The notes beneath the pieces were generated by a model, which saw only the letters and a list, made by a program, of their open reading frames with translations, had not been told where the DNA came from and searched no databases. A stretch of DNA of 64,000 nucleotides from Leuconostoc pseudomesenteroides KCTC 3652 (GTDB lineage: Bacteria > Bacillota > Bacilli > Lactobacillales > Lactobacillaceae), in contig NZ_BMBP01000007.1 of the NCBI RefSeq assembly GCF_014634745.1, forward strand, positions 37,433-101,432, given 5' to 3'. The number at the start of each line of letters is the position of its first letter. The first letter of the stretch is position 1. Shown here in pieces: positions 19,133 to 29,273 of the stretch. Position numbers and translations under genes: made by a program.

Positions 19133-20716
19133 ATGTGGCAAATTATTAAAAAATTCAAGCGATTAAACATATTACTTTTACTAGGTCTTTTGATTCAACC
19201 TTTAGCGCAAACACTCGCCTCAGTGACGATTTCACAATCGATTAACGCATTGGCAGGCCACCACGTAGCAACTTATCTGTTTTATGTGATTTTAAACCTT
19301 ATTGCATGGGTTGTTTTGCTTTATTGTGGCTATTATTTTGTGCCAAAATTTGAGGAGAAAGTGGTCCAAATTCAAAGCAATTATATTCGAAATCAGGTGA
19401 TGAATCGACTATCACAAACTGATTTTCATCAGTTTCATCAAAAATCATCAGATGTATACGTCTCATATTTTACAAATGATATTAATCGGATTCAACAAGA
19501 GGGTATGTCAGCACTTTATAGCACTATTAATGCAACGGCACTCGCTATTTTTTCGGGTTTGGCTTTGATTTATTTTGACTGGCGCTTGTTAGTTTATGCC
19601 ATAGTGTTTGGGGCGTTTTTAACGTGGTTGCCAAGGCTTTTTGCTAAAAGAATGCAAACCGTAACACAGAAACAAAGCGCTGCAAATGAGACTTATACCG
19701 GCAGACTCGCGGACATTTTAGCGGGATTTGATACCTTTAAACAGTTCAATCGCAGTTCGTTAATGGTAGATAAAATGCAATCGACTCAAGATAAAGTGAT
19801 GACACAAAACATTGCTTATACGAAACAGCGTGGCGCTATGCAAGCCAATATTTCAATGGTTAATGTTTTAACGCAAGTTGGCATGAGTCTGTTGAGCGCA
19901 ATTTTATTTTTTAATCATGACATAAAAATTGGGGCACTATTTTCGGTTGGTACTTTATCGGGACTGTTATTTAGTTCTGCCGCAACAGCTGCTGCGAGCT
20001 ACGCTCAAATTGCCGGAACGCAAGCAATTTTTCAAAAATATCAGACGATTATCGTAGCACCAAATCAAGGGCATAGTATCAAAACAATTAAAAAAATTAC
20101 GTTGCAAGATGTCGTTGTGCGATTTAAAAATGATGACACAATTCATTTTCCACCGTTAACATTCTTAGCTAATCAAAAATATATGATTGTCGGACCAAGT
20201 GGCAGTGGTAAATCAACACTACTCAGAGTAATTGCTGGTCAATTAGTGCCGGAACATGGTCACGTTTTGTATAATGACCGACCTGAAGAACTCATTGACA
20301 ACCAATCCTTACGTCAAGGCATTGTTTTTGTCACACAAACGCCTTATTTATTTTCTGGTACATTGAAAGAAAACATCACTCTGGATCGCAACATTCCTGA
20401 AGCACAGTTAAGGCAAGCAATTAAACAGTCTGGTCTATCAGAATTTGTATCTGAAAAAGGATTAGACTGTCAAATTAAAAGTGGTGCAGAAAATTTATCA
20501 GGTGGTCAAAAACAACGGATTGCGTTAGCACGGGGATTGGCACTGAATTGTCAGGTCATTTTACTGGATGAGGTAAGCTCAGCTATTGATCAACAGGCTG
20601 CTGTCGCCATTGAGCGTGATATTTTATCAATGTCAAATAAAACAGTGCTGATGATCACACATCAGCAACATGCTGCTGTTTTACCACTAATTGATAAGGT
20701 GGTTTCGATTTCCTAA
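19133..20716 (+). CDS. ABC half-transporter, fused permease and ATPase
   Basis: ATG 19133 has GTGAGGG at 7 bases; the ATG at 19127 is too close to it. The 527-residue protein has an exporter-type six-helix membrane domain (about 1-300) and an ATPase domain with Walker A GPSGSGKST, a Q-loop (FVTQTPYLF), signature LSGGQKQR and Walker B VILLDEVSSAID followed by the His switch MITHQ. It should work as a homodimer exporting a peptide, lipid or drug. There is no peptidase C39 domain. Divergent regulator and shared palindrome suggest local control. Confidence 0.88.
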   Translation: MWQIIKKFKRLNILLLLGLLIQPLAQTLASVTISQSINALAGHHVATYLFYVILNLIAWVVLLYCGYYFVPKFEEKVVQIQSNYIRNQVMNRLSQTDFHQFHQKSSDVYVSYFTNDINRIQQEGMSALYSTINATALAIFSGLALIYFDWRLLVYAIVFGAFLTWLPRLFAKRMQTVTQKQSAANETYTGRLADILAGFDTFKQFNRSSLMVDKMQSTQDKVMTQNIAYTKQRGAMQANISMVNVLTQVGMSLLSAILFFNHDIKIGALFSVGTLSGLLFSSAATAAASYAQIAGTQAIFQKYQTIIVAPNQGHSIKTIKKITLQDVVVRFKNDDTIHFPPLTFLANQKYMIVGPSGSGKSTLLRVIAGQLVPEHGHVLYNDRPEELIDNQSLRQGIVFVTQTPYLFSGTLKENITLDRNIPEAQLRQAIKQSGLSEFVSEKGLDCQIKSGAENLSGGQKQRIALARGLALNCQVILLDEVSSAIDQQAAVAIERDILSMSNKTVLMITHQQHAAVLPLIDKVVSIS

Positions 20717-20774
20717 TAAAGCGCTGAGATGACAGATATATTTTCAATTTACAGAAAATAAATTGTGAACAAAA

Positions 20775-20788
20775 TGTAAACGTTTACA
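20775..20788. promoter_or_regulatory. upstream cre site (CcpA) of ptsHI
   Basis: TGTAAACGTTTACA is a perfect palindrome that fits the catabolite-responsive element consensus for CcpA/HPr-Ser-P. It lies about 85 bases upstream of the proposed promoter. Confidence 0.7.
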
Positions 20789-20859
20789 TTTAAAACGTTG
20801 TTAGATAGGCGTTTTCAGCGTTATGGCTTGATACAACGGCGATTTGTGCTTTTTTTTAC

Positions 20860-20888
20860 TTGATATTTTGTAAGCGCTTTGATAAACT
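20860..20888 (+). promoter_or_regulatory. ptsHI promoter overlapped by a second cre site
   Basis: Proposed -35 TTGATA (20860-20865), 17-base spacer and -10 TAAACT (20883-20888). A second cre, TGTAAGCGCTTTGA (20869-20882), fills the spacer, so CcpA bound here would block polymerase. The ptsHI product HPr is itself the CcpA co-effector when phosphorylated on serine, giving a feedback loop. Confidence 0.55.
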
Positions 20889-20930
20889 ATATTCAGAAGC
20901 TGATTAACAGCTAAAAAGGAGAAATTAATC

Positions 20931-21200
20931 ATGGCACAATCAAAAGATTTTCATATCGTAGCAGAAACTGGTATTCACGCACGTCCAGCAACTTTGTTGG
21001 TTCAAGCAGCTTCAAAGTTTGCTTCTGATGTTACTTTGTCATATCAAGGTAAGGATGTTAACTTGAAGTCAATCATGGGTGTGATGTCATTGGGTGTTGG
21101 CCAAGGTGCTGATGTTACAATCAAAACTGAAGGTGATGATGAAGAAGCTGCTATGGCAGCTATCGTAGAAGCAATGGGCACAGAAGGACTCGCAGAATAA
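20931..21200 (+). CDS. ptsH: phosphocarrier protein HPr
   Basis: An 89-residue HPr with the active-site His in [10 protein letters not shown] (phosphorylated by Enzyme I) and the regulatory Ser region [11 protein letters not shown] (phosphorylated by HPr kinase for catabolite repression). AAGGAGA precedes the start. It is followed two bases after its stop by ptsI, the usual operon. Confidence 0.97.
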   Translation: MAQSKDFHIVAETGIHARPATLLVQAASKFASDVTLSYQGKDVNLKSIMGVMSLGVGQGADVTIKTEGDDEEAAMAAIVEAMGTEGLAE

Positions 21201-21202
21201 CA

Positions 21203-22918
21203 ATGACTAAGAACTTCAAAGGAATCGCGGCAAGTAATGGTGTGGCAATCGCCAAAGCCTACTTGTTAGTTGATCCTGATTTGTCTTTTGACAAAAAAAC
21301 AATTAATGATGTGACGGCTGAACAAGCACGTGTCGACGATGCTTTGAAGGCTTCTAGTGAAGATGTAACTTTAATTAAATCAAAAGCTGAAAAAAACCTT
21401 GGTGCGTCTGAAGCACAAGTTTTTGAAGCGCATTTGATGGTGTTAGCTGACCCTGAAATGTCTGGCGCAATTAAGCAAAAGATTGCTGACGATAAGGTTA
21501 ACGCTGAAACTGCTGTCAAAGAAGTAACAGATATGTATATTAGCATGTTTGAAGCGATGACAGACAATGAGTACATGCAAGAACGTGCAGCAGATATTCG
21601 CGATGTGACGAAGCGAATTATGTCGCATTTGTTGCATGTTTCGCTACCTAATCCTGCGCTGATTGATGAAGAAGTGGTGCTAGTCTCAAAGGATTTGACA
21701 CCATCTGACACAGCACAGTTAGATCGCCAATTTGTTAAGGGTATTTTAACTGATTTAGGTGGTCGTACAGCGCATGCTTCAATCATGGCGCGTACATTGG
21801 AAATTCCTGCTGTTGTTGGTTCTGATGTAGCCACAAAGGAAATTGCTGCAGGTGATTTGGTCATTGTTGATGGTTTGACTGGGGATGTGATTGCCGATCC
21901 AGACGACGATACATTAGCAGCGTATCAAAAAAAGGCTGATGACTATCTCGCACAACGCGCTGAGTGGGCAAAGCTTAAAGATGAACAATCTGTCTCCGCG
22001 GACGGTAAAGAGTTTGTCGTTGGTGCCAATATTGGTTCACCAAAGGATATGGCTGCAGTCTTGGATAATGGTTCTGAAGGAATTGGGCTTTATCGTACAG
22101 AATTCCTTTATATGGAATCAGACCATTTGCCAACTGAAGATGAACAGTTTGAAGCCTATAAAGCTGTTGTTGAAAAGATGGGTGACAAGCCGGTTACTGT
22201 TAGAACAATGGATATTGGCGGTGACAAGCATTTGAGCTATTGGCAATTGCCAGAAGAAGAAAATCCTTTCTTAGGCTACCGTGCCATCCGAATTTCATTG
22301 GATCAAACTGAAATATTTAGAACACAATTACGTGCGTTACTAAGAGCGTCAGCCTTTGGTAATCTGTGGATTATGTTCCCAATGATTGCGACACTTGGTG
22401 AATTCCGTGCCGCCAAGAAAATCTACGTTGAAGAACGAACTAAGCTTGAAGAATCCGGTGTTAAAGTTGGTGACATTAAGCTTGGCATCATGATTGAAAT
22501 TCCGGCAGCTGCCATGTTAGCGGATAAATTTGCTAAAGAAGTTGACTTTTTCTCAATTGGTACCAATGATTTGATTGGTTATACAATGGCTGCTGATCGT
22601 GGTAATGATCGGGTTGCCTATCTTTACCAACCTTACAATCCATCAATTTTGCGTTTGATTAATAATGTCATTGCTGCGGCACACAACGAAGGCAAGTTTG
22701 TTGCGATGTGTGGCGAGATGGCTGGCGATCCAATCGCTGTTCCTGTTTTGATGGGTATGGGCTTAGATGAATTTTCAATGAGCGCCCCATCAGTTTTGCA
22801 AACACGTTCATTGATGAAAAAATTAGATACAACAAAAATGGCTGAATTGGCTAAGCAAGCATTAGATGCTGAAACCAACGACGAAGTGATTGCACTCGTT
22901 AAAGAAGTCACACAATAA
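21203..22918 (+). CDS. ptsI: PTS Enzyme I (phosphoenolpyruvate-protein phosphotransferase)
   Basis: A 571-residue Enzyme I with the phosphorylated His in [20 protein letters not shown], the PEP-binding [13 protein letters not shown] and [10 protein letters not shown], and the C-terminal MCGEMAGDP active-site motif. It moves phosphate from PEP to HPr, starting all PTS sugar uptake. It starts just after ptsH; a weak AAGGA in the end of ptsH may serve it, and coupling is likely. A terminator follows. Confidence 0.97.
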   Translation: MTKNFKGIAASNGVAIAKAYLLVDPDLSFDKKTINDVTAEQARVDDALKASSEDVTLIKSKAEKNLGASEAQVFEAHLMVLADPEMSGAIKQKIADDKVNAETAVKEVTDMYISMFEAMTDNEYMQERAADIRDVTKRIMSHLLHVSLPNPALIDEEVVLVSKDLTPSDTAQLDRQFVKGILTDLGGRTAHASIMARTLEIPAVVGSDVATKEIAAGDLVIVDGLTGDVIADPDDDTLAAYQKKADDYLAQRAEWAKLKDEQSVSADGKEFVVGANIGSPKDMAAVLDNGSEGIGLYRTEFLYMESDHLPTEDEQFEAYKAVVEKMGDKPVTVRTMDIGGDKHLSYWQLPEEENPFLGYRAIRISLDQTEIFRTQLRALLRASAFGNLWIMFPMIATLGEFRAAKKIYVEERTKLEESGVKVGDIKLGIMIEIPAAAMLADKFAKEVDFFSIGTNDLIGYTMAADRGNDRVAYLYQPYNPSILRLINNVIAAAHNEGKFVAMCGEMAGDPIAVPVLMGMGLDEFSMSAPSVLQTRSLMKKLDTTKMAELAKQALDAETNDEVIALVKEVTQ

Positions 22919-22929
22919 TGTATTGAACG

Positions 22930-22951
22930 GCTGCCTTATGGCAGCTTTTTT
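22930..22951 (+). terminator. terminator after ptsI
   Basis: Stem GCTGCC-TTAT-GGCAGC followed by six T residues. Confidence 0.9.
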
Positions 22952-22968
22952 GTGATAAAATTAAACCT

Positions 22969-23679
22969 ATGAAGATTTTAGCATTTGATACAAGTAACCA
23001 ACCACTGACAGTGAGTTTGGCAGAAGACGAACAAATTAAACAGATTTTTACGACCAATATAGCGCGAAATCACTCGATTCAGTTGTTGCCGGCTATTAAG
23101 TCTGCTTTGGCAAGTCAAAAATGGCAGCTACAAGAGATTGATCGGATTGTTGTGGCACAGGGACCGGGCTCATTTACTGGATTACGAATTGGTGTTACCG
23201 TGGCGAAAGTTTTAGCGGATACATTAAATACCGAATTAGTTGGTGTTTCCAGTCTTGCTATTTTGGCATCACAAATTTCTTTTAATGGTCTTGTTGTGCC
23301 ATTATTTGATGCACGTAATCAAAATGTTTTTGCTGGTGTTTATCAAGAAGAAAAGTCAATTTTTCCAGAGTCTCATCAACCTATTAGTAACCTATTTGCT
23401 TTTTTGCAGACGCAACCAGGTAATATTTTATTCATGGGTGATACGACACCGTTCCTTGACCAAATTCACGACCAATTTGGTGATCGTGCGTCAGTATTGA
23501 CGCCTGAAGATAGTTTACCTGAGGGAGAAAGCATCATCAAATTAGGTATTGCCGCAACGCCAACGTCTCATATTGCCAATTTCAATCCTAATTATTTACG
23601 GAAAACGCAAGCCGAATTGAATTGGCTTGCAGCCCATCCCGGTGAGGACAAGCCAGAAAATTATGTTTTTGAAGTTTAA
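22969..23679 (+). CDS. tsaB: tRNA t6A biosynthesis protein TsaB
   Basis: A 236-residue ASKHA-fold protein starting MKILAFDTSNQPLTVSLAE, with the GPGSFTGLRIG signature. TsaB has no active site of its own; it dimerises with TsaD and helps transfer the threonylcarbamoyl group to A37 of tRNA. The gene heads a tightly overlapping cluster tsaB-acetyltransferase-rimI-tsaD, common in Lactobacillaceae. Confidence 0.94.
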   Translation: MKILAFDTSNQPLTVSLAEDEQIKQIFTTNIARNHSIQLLPAIKSALASQKWQLQEIDRIVVAQGPGSFTGLRIGVTVAKVLADTLNTELVGVSSLAILASQISFNGLVVPLFDARNQNVFAGVYQEEKSIFPESHQPISNLFAFLQTQPGNILFMGDTTPFLDQIHDQFGDRASVLTPEDSLPEGESIIKLGIAATPTSHIANFNPNYLRKTQAELNWLAAHPGEDKPENYVFEV

Positions 23680-24220
23680 ACGACAACAGCATTTACCGTT
23701 TAATTTACCAAAATTTGAGGCACAACAGGTCGAAATTGGTGGGGTATCTTTTGCTTTGCGTCGTGCAACACTAAAAGATATCGATACTTTAATCAAGATA
23801 GAAGAAGCGGTTTATGAGGGCGTTGCACCGTGGTTATTGCGTGATTTCATGAGTGAATTATCGCGACCACATGTCCGTTTATATTTAGTCGTTGAACGTC
23901 GCGGACAAGTAATCGCTTTTGCCGGCGCAGCGTATCGCTCAGACATTGGTGATATGCATATTACTAATATTGCTGTGGTTCCAATTTGGCAGAAACACGG
24001 TATTGGTACGATGTTACTTGAATCAATTCACGAATTTGCACACAACATGCACATGTCGACAATGACATTAGAAGCGCGTCGATCTAACACCAATGCGCAG
24101 ACATTATATCGTAAATTGGGTTATGAGCAAACAGAAATTAAGAAGGGCTATTATCTTGGTGACCACGAAGATGCGGTCTCAATGACATTAAATTTTGATA
24201 ATCAGACGGGCAACAATTGA
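23663..24220 (+). CDS. GNAT acetyltransferase, RimI-like (first copy)
   Basis: Start at ATG 23663, overlapping the end of tsaB by 17 bases. The 185-residue product has a roughly 35-residue basic N-terminal extension and then a GNAT domain: beta4 ITNIAVVPIWQKHGIGTMLL (acetyl-CoA pyrophosphate loop), TMTLEARRSNTNAQTLYRKLGY. It lies before a second GNAT gene that looks like a shorter RimI. One of the pair should acetylate the N-terminal Ala of ribosomal protein S18; the role of the other is unknown. Confidence 0.85.
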   Translation: MFLKFKRQQHLPFNLPKFEAQQVEIGGVSFALRRATLKDIDTLIKIEEAVYEGVAPWLLRDFMSELSRPHVRLYLVVERRGQVIAFAGAAYRSDIGDMHITNIAVVPIWQKHGIGTMLLESIHEFAHNMHMSTMTLEARRSNTNAQTLYRKLGYEQTEIKKGYYLGDHEDAVSMTLNFDNQTGNN

Positions 24221-24608
24221 AGATCTTGATGACATTTGGCAATTAGCAAATGAGTCTTTTGCGCCGTCTCCTTGGCCAAAAGAAGTATTTGAGCATGAAC
24301 TTGGTAGTCCACGTTCTATTTATTTTGTGACGACAGGTGGCTTTCTTGGCGCGACGCAAATCTTAGATGAGGTTGAAGTTGGTAGTTTAGGTGTTTCGCC
24401 TAAATTTCAACATCAAGGCATTGGACAAGCCTTACTGATGGCGGTCTTTGCTTTGCCTAAAACGAAGCGCGTACTTTTAGAAGTAGCTAGCACTAATACA
24501 GCAGCACAGGCACTGTATCACAAAGTTGGTTTTCAACCTTATTATCGACGAGAAAAATATTACAAAAATGGTGATGATGCCATTATGATGGAGCGAAAAA
24601 TTGACTAA
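24195..24608 (+). CDS. rimI: ribosomal protein S18 alanine N-acetyltransferase (RimI-like, second copy)
   Basis: A 137-residue GNAT protein from a TTG start that overlaps the previous gene by 26 bases. Core motifs are [20 protein letters not shown] (acetyl-CoA loop) and [19 protein letters not shown], followed by [15 protein letters not shown], a RimI-like ending. Its 3' end overlaps tsaD by 8 bases. The TTG start is chosen for lack of a good alternative that keeps the first beta strand ([13 protein letters not shown]). Confidence 0.87.
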   Translation: MIIRRATIEDLDDIWQLANESFAPSPWPKEVFEHELGSPRSIYFVTTGGFLGATQILDEVEVGSLGVSPKFQHQGIGQALLMAVFALPKTKRVLLEVASTNTAAQALYHKVGFQPYYRREKYYKNGDDAIMMERKID

Positions 24609-25617
24609 AATAATTGCATTTGAATCGAGTGCTGATGAAACCAGTGTAGCAGTAGTTGAAGACGGGCATATTGTGTTGAGTAATAGTGTTGCGACGCAAA
24701 TCAATTCCCACCAACGCTTTGGCGGTATTGTACCTGAAGTAGCGAGTCGTCATCATATTGAGTGGATCACCAGAGTGCTTGATGATGCCTTGGCGCAAGC
24801 TCAGGTTAAACCATCTGATTTAGATGCGGTTGCAGTGACTTATGGCCCCGGTCTTGTTGGGTCGCTGCTGGTTGGATTGATGGGGGCCAAAACGTTTGCC
24901 TTGGCGCACGACTTGCCAATCATACCCGTTAATCATCTAGCAGGACACATTTCTGCTGCCAATTTTAATCAACCAATCGTATATCCAGCTATGGCCCTGA
25001 TGGTTTCTGGTGGTCATACTGAATTAGTTTTAATGACATCTGAGAATAAGTTTGAAGTATTAGGTGAAACGAGAGATGATGCCGCTGGTGAAAGCTTTGA
25101 CAAAGTCGGAAGGCTATTAAAACTACCTTATCCAGCCGGTAAAACCATTGATGAAATGGCACACCGAGGTAAAGCAACCATTAAATTTCCAACGGCTATG
25201 GCCCACGAAGATAACTATGATTTTAGTTTTTCAGGATTAAAGAGTGCCGTTATTAATTACGTGCATCATGCCGAACAAAAACAAGAAACGATTAATCAAG
25301 ATGACTTAGCCACCAGCTTTCAAAATGCTGTTGTGGATGCGTTGATCGGTCGCACGGAGCGCGCATTACGTCATTATCCAGTTAAAAGCTTTGTTTTGGC
25401 TGGTGGTGTTGCCGCTAATTCACAATTGCGCGAGTCACTAACGACACTTTTAAATGACTTCAATGATACAATATTTATTCCAGTCCCACTGACATATACC
25501 GGCGATAATGCTGCGATGATTGGTGCTGCTGGTTACTGGAATTATAAACAAAATATCTTTGCGGATTTGGATCTTAACACGGATCCAGGATTAGATTTTG
25601 AATTGTTACAATCGTGA
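24601..25617 (+). CDS. tsaD: tRNA N6-adenosine threonylcarbamoyltransferase
   Basis: A 338-residue ASKHA protein (Kae1/Qri7/TsaD) from a TTG start, with N-terminal [16 protein letters not shown], the metal-binding His pair in SRHHIEW and NHLAGH, and the C-terminal [10 protein letters not shown]. It transfers the threonylcarbamoyl group from TC-AMP to tRNA A37 with TsaB. GGAG lies about 10 bases before the start inside rimI. All visible t6A genes (Sua5, tsaB, tsaD) are within 9 kb. Confidence 0.96.
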   Translation: MTKIIAFESSADETSVAVVEDGHIVLSNSVATQINSHQRFGGIVPEVASRHHIEWITRVLDDALAQAQVKPSDLDAVAVTYGPGLVGSLLVGLMGAKTFALAHDLPIIPVNHLAGHISAANFNQPIVYPAMALMVSGGHTELVLMTSENKFEVLGETRDDAAGESFDKVGRLLKLPYPAGKTIDEMAHRGKATIKFPTAMAHEDNYDFSFSGLKSAVINYVHHAEQKQETINQDDLATSFQNAVVDALIGRTERALRHYPVKSFVLAGGVAANSQLRESLTTLLNDFNDTIFIPVPLTYTGDNAAMIGAAGYWNYKQNIFADLDLNTDPGLDFELLQS

Positions 25618-25622
25618 CATCA

Positions 25623-25698
25623 TTGTGAATATTTCACTATCTTTTCGCAAAAGCCTTAAATATATGGTACAATTACTATGCAAAAGTTCACAAGTGAA
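25623..25698 (+). promoter_or_regulatory. candidate Rex operators upstream of rex
   Basis: TTGTGAA-TAT-TTCACTA (25623-25639) is one base short of the usual Rex box spacing, and a second inverted repeat TTCAC-AA-GTGAA lies at 25687-25698 next to the ribosome binding site. Autoregulation is plausible but unproven. Confidence 0.4.
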
Positions 25699-25715
25699 AT
25701 TACTGGAGATATATT

Positions 25716-26366
25716 ATGACGCAACAACCAAAAATACCACGCGCAACCGCTAAGCGGTTACCAATTTATTTTCGTTATCTAACTTTCTTACATGATGCTG
25801 GTACAGATCGTATTTCATCATCAGAATTAAGTGATGCCATTAAGTTCGATGCTGCGACAATTCGTCGTGATTTTTCTTATTTTGGTGCACTAGGTAAAAG
25901 AGGTTATGGATATGAAGTTAAAGCGTTACTAGACTTTTTTGCCAATGTTTTGGACCAAGATAGTTTGATTAACGTTGCTTTGATTGGTGCTGGAAATTTG
26001 GGACAAGCCTTACTTAACTTTAACTTCCATCAATCGTCAAATATGCGCATTTCTGCTGCCTTTGATGCTGATGAAAAGCGAACAGGCACTATTTTAGCCG
26101 GTGTTCCAATTTATAAAATGAGTGAATTGAAGGAACAGATTAGTGCACAGCGCATTAACATTGCGATTTTAACCGTGCCACAAGGTGTTGCTCAAGATAT
26201 TACAGATCAATTAGTGAGTGCCGGCGTTAAAGGTATTTTGAATTTTACGCCTTTACGTGTCACAGTACCTGCCAACGTTCGTGTTCAAAACGTTGACTTA
26301 ACCAACGAATTGCAAACGTTGGTTTACTTCATTGAAAATTACGGTTCAATTACGACAGGATTATAA
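25716..26366 (+). CDS. rex: redox-sensing transcriptional repressor Rex
   Basis: A 216-residue Rex protein. The N-terminal winged helix carries [20 protein letters not shown] and [19 protein letters not shown], and the Rossmann domain has [15 protein letters not shown] for NAD(H) binding. Rex represses fermentation and redox genes when the NADH/NAD ratio is low. The gene is separated from femX by 5 bases, so the two may share a transcript. Confidence 0.96.
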   Translation: MTQQPKIPRATAKRLPIYFRYLTFLHDAGTDRISSSELSDAIKFDAATIRRDFSYFGALGKRGYGYEVKALLDFFANVLDQDSLINVALIGAGNLGQALLNFNFHQSSNMRISAAFDADEKRTGTILAGVPIYKMSELKEQISAQRINIAILTVPQGVAQDITDQLVSAGVKGILNFTPLRVTVPANVRVQNVDLTNELQTLVYFIENYGSITTGL

Positions 26367-26371
26367 GTTAA

Positions 26372-27409
26372 ATGACAATTTTAAATTTAGATGATCAAGC
26401 AAAAGTCTCAGCATATCAAAAGTTTGTGCGTGAAAATCCAAGAGGACAAGTCACACAAGATCCACTATGGGGTGAATTGAAAGCAAACTGGAACCACGTG
26501 TATGTTTATCATGAAACAGATGGTCAAATTGATGCAGTTATGTCAGTGCTAACAGTTGAGGCCGTCCCTGGTAAAGTTTTAGCTTATGCTGGACGTGGAC
26601 CGGTTGCCGATATCGAAGATGTTGATTTAATTAAGGAGTTGATTAAGGAAGCTTTAGCAGCCTTACCAGATAATGTCTTCTTGTTGAGAATGGACCCTGA
26701 GGTACAGTATTCTGATGAGTTGAATCAAAAATATCTTGATGCAGGTTTCCAAACGCGTAATACGCAGGTTACACACATGCATGGCAATATTCAACCACGC
26801 AAGAATGTCGTCTTATACTACGATGGTCGTGGTGAAGGTGCTACGCCAATTACCAATGAAGATGAATTGATGTTACATTTCAAACCTAAACTTCGTAATG
26901 ATATCAGACGTGCATTTCGCGATGGTGTGACAATTACATTTGGTGATAGTGAAGATGACGTTCGGGCGTTATTTGATACCTACGTGGCAATGGCAAAAAA
27001 CCATGGTATTACCCACAGACCATTAGACTACTTCCTTCGTATGCAAAAATTGTGGGCAGGGACAGGATTATTCCGTGTCTACTTGGCTCATTTTGAAGGA
27101 CAAGTGATTGCTGGTGGTTTAGGCTTTGCTTATGGTGATGAAATTTGGTACATGTATGCCGGTTCTTATCGCGAATTTGGCAAACATAACGCACCCGCTG
27201 CCATTCAATATGAGATGCTTAAATGGGGATTGTCGCTGGGCAAAGTCGAATATGATTTTGGTGGCATTGGTGAATTTGATGTTTCTGATGGGCTTTATAA
27301 GTTCAAACATGAATTTGCTTATCACGATCCTAATGCTGAATATATCGGTGAACTTGATTGGGTCGTTGACGAAGAAGGTTATAAAGATTACCTCAAACAA
27401 TTTGATTGA
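26372..27409 (+). CDS. femX: peptidoglycan bridge aminoacyltransferase, FemX/FemAB family
   Basis: A 345-residue protein with two GNAT-like domains and no long coiled-coil arm, as in FemX of Weissella. Recognisable parts are the N-terminal TQDPLWGELKANW, FKPKLRNDIRRAFRDG, and YMYAGSYREFGKHNAPAAIQ, followed by VEYDFGGIGEFD. It should add the first residue (in the Weissella enzyme L-Ala from Ala-tRNA) to the Lys of UDP-MurNAc-pentapeptide. Together with murT/gatD it shapes the peptide stem. Confidence 0.92.
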   Translation: MTILNLDDQAKVSAYQKFVRENPRGQVTQDPLWGELKANWNHVYVYHETDGQIDAVMSVLTVEAVPGKVLAYAGRGPVADIEDVDLIKELIKEALAALPDNVFLLRMDPEVQYSDELNQKYLDAGFQTRNTQVTHMHGNIQPRKNVVLYYDGRGEGATPITNEDELMLHFKPKLRNDIRRAFRDGVTITFGDSEDDVRALFDTYVAMAKNHGITHRPLDYFLRMQKLWAGTGLFRVYLAHFEGQVIAGGLGFAYGDEIWYMYAGSYREFGKHNAPAAIQYEMLKWGLSLGKVEYDFGGIGEFDVSDGLYKFKHEFAYHDPNAEYIGELDWVVDEEGYKDYLKQFD

Positions 27410-27411
27410 TT

Positions 27412-27437
27412 AAAAAAACGCCTACTGGCGTTTTTTT
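27412..27437 (+). terminator. terminator after femX
   Basis: Stem AAACGCC / GGCGTTT followed by T residues. Confidence 0.88.
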
Positions 27438-27556
27438 AGTGCAGTAATTAAGGACCTAATATTCAACAATCGTGTGTCAATTCTTGACAATACCAAACAG
27501 GGTTATACCGAATTCGAGCTAACTACAAATGTAATCATTACAAAAGGAGATGAATC

Positions 27557-27694
27557 ATCAGCGTAACTATTTTAAGTGAATAAGATGATACAATGGCTTG
27601 AGCAAAGAAATATGCTGATTTTAAAGGCATGAGTGTTACAGGTTTAATAGCTTACTTGATCGAAGAAGCACGCCAAGATGATGAAAAGAAATAG
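27557..27694 (+). pseudogene. remnant of a small CopG/RelB-like antitoxin gene
   Basis: Reading from ATC 27557 gives SVTILSE-stop-DDTMA-stop-AKKYADFKGMSVTGLI and AYLIEEARQDDEKK, ending at TAG 27692. The pattern resembles ribbon-helix-helix antitoxins (DUF6290/CopG type). A good AAGGAG precedes it, but the start codon is ATC and two stops interrupt the frame, so it is dead. No toxin gene is recognisable after it. Confidence 0.6.
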
Positions 27695-27986
27695 ATTAAA
27701 TTATTCCTTTTTCGTTTGTTTTAGGATTTACACGAACGTAATTGTCCGCAGATAACTGCAATAATTCAGTATTACGTTATTTAAATCGAGATGCGCTTGT
27801 GCTTGGTTGTGCGAATGGATTATGCTTCAAAATAAGCTGATAAAGGCTATAAATGACGTAGAGAAAAAGCCGGCGGTCGATTACTTCGAATCGGCTCATT
27901 TCTATCAATACTATAATGATACACTACCATATTTGCACAAATCATCATTTTTTGATAACCTGCTATAAAAAGAGGATGATTAATTC

Positions 27987-29273
27987 ATGTATTTTGATTT
28001 TGACGAACTGGTGTCGAATTATGGCACCAAAACAGCTGTTATTGTGGAAGGGGAAAAATTTAATTATGACGAATTGGCTCAATATGCTCGTGAATTGCTA
28101 AAACAATATTCTTTTAAAAAAAAATACATTGTCTTAATTGCTGATGAAAGCCTGTTATTTATTGCTCAATTTATTGCTACCCACTACGCTAAACGTGTGC
28201 CTGTTGTAATTAGTAAACATGATGTAGATAGAATCGATAAAATACTGCTTAGAGTGGCAAATCAATGGCAATTTATAACAGATCATGATAACAATGATAA
28301 TGACCAACAATATAATGATAATAACTATTTATTTTGTGGGGCAACATCTGGTACTACTGGAACACCAAAAATTTATCAACGGAATTGGCAATCTTGGCAA
28401 CGAGGTTTTGAAATTTGTAATGAAATATATAAACTAGATGAGTATTGTTTTCTGACAACCACAAGTCCAATGTCAACATCACTTGGAATGCACACACTAC
28501 TGTTGAGTTTATACTTGGGAAAAGCCTTCCAAATTTTTAATAAGTCATCAAAGCAAACAAGTGGCATAAAAACGTTGCTTTTCACTGTGCCTACCTATTT
28601 GTCGTCTGGAATTAAATATGAGCTTAACTATTATAATATTTTGGGTGTTGTGTCTTGTGGTGGCGAAATATCGAATCAATTGGTAGCAAAATGGCGGGCA
28701 CAACATCCACAAATTAAATTATATGAATTGTATGGCTCTTCAGAAACGAGCCTAGTTGCTTGGCAGTTGCTTAATCGTGGTAAGAAAGATGGCTGTGTAG
28801 GACAATTGTTTCCTGATGTAAATGTTAGTTTTACCAACAACGAAGAATTAATAGTGCAAAGTCCTTATTTATTTAGTGGATATATTGGTGATGATTTTCG
28901 GAATTCGGTCATTACAGACGATGTTGGGACTTTACAAAACAATCTGTTATTCATTCACGCGCGAAAAAGTGATGTTATTAATCACGGTGGTAATAAAGTT
29001 TATCCTAGTGAAATTGAAAAGTATTTACAAAAATATTTAAATGAAGTAGTTGTTTTTGGCGCGCCTAATGTGATTTACGGTGAAAATATTATTGTGATGA
29101 CGACAACTCATTTAATAGACACAGAAAAATTAGATAAAATTTTAGCTAATGTTTTACCAGCATATAAATTACCTTCAAAATATATTAGTGTTGATAAAAT
29201 TCCAAAAACTGACAATAATAAGATTTCTAGACAACAAATACTATATTTATATGAACAAGGAAAAATTCAATGA
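27987..29273 (+). CDS. AMP-dependent acyl-CoA ligase family protein
   Basis: A 428-residue, shorter-than-usual member of the acyl-adenylate family. The P-loop-like motif is GATSGTTGTPKIY, the A5 motif YELYGSSE, and A7-A8 ISDDVGT-like (ITDDVGTL) with RKSDVINHGGNKVYPSEIE; the C-terminal catalytic Lys is likely in KTDNNKISRQQ. It would activate a carboxylic acid as acyl-AMP and then acyl-CoA; the substrate is unknown. It overlaps the following thiolase gene by ATGA, so the two form a small operon. Base composition is more AT-rich than upstream genes. Confidence 0.85.
   Translation: MYFDFDELVSNYGTKTAVIVEGEKFNYDELAQYARELLKQYSFKKKYIVLIADESLLFIAQFIATHYAKRVPVVISKHDVDRIDKILLRVANQWQFITDHDNNDNDQQYNDNNYLFCGATSGTTGTPKIYQRNWQSWQRGFEICNEIYKLDEYCFLTTTSPMSTSLGMHTLLLSLYLGKAFQIFNKSSKQTSGIKTLLFTVPTYLSSGIKYELNYYNILGVVSCGGEISNQLVAKWRAQHPQIKLYELYGSSETSLVAWQLLNRGKKDGCVGQLFPDVNVSFTNNEELIVQSPYLFSGYIGDDFRNSVITDDVGTLQNNLLFIHARKSDVINHGGNKVYPSEIEKYLQKYLNEVVVFGAPNVIYGENIIVMTTTHLIDTEKLDKILANVLPAYKLPSKYISVDKIPKTDNNKISRQQILYLYEQGKIQ

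Noticed and set aside
21259..21864. 201-codon minus-strand frame inside ptsI
   Set aside because: It is a shadow of the strongly supported Enzyme I gene.
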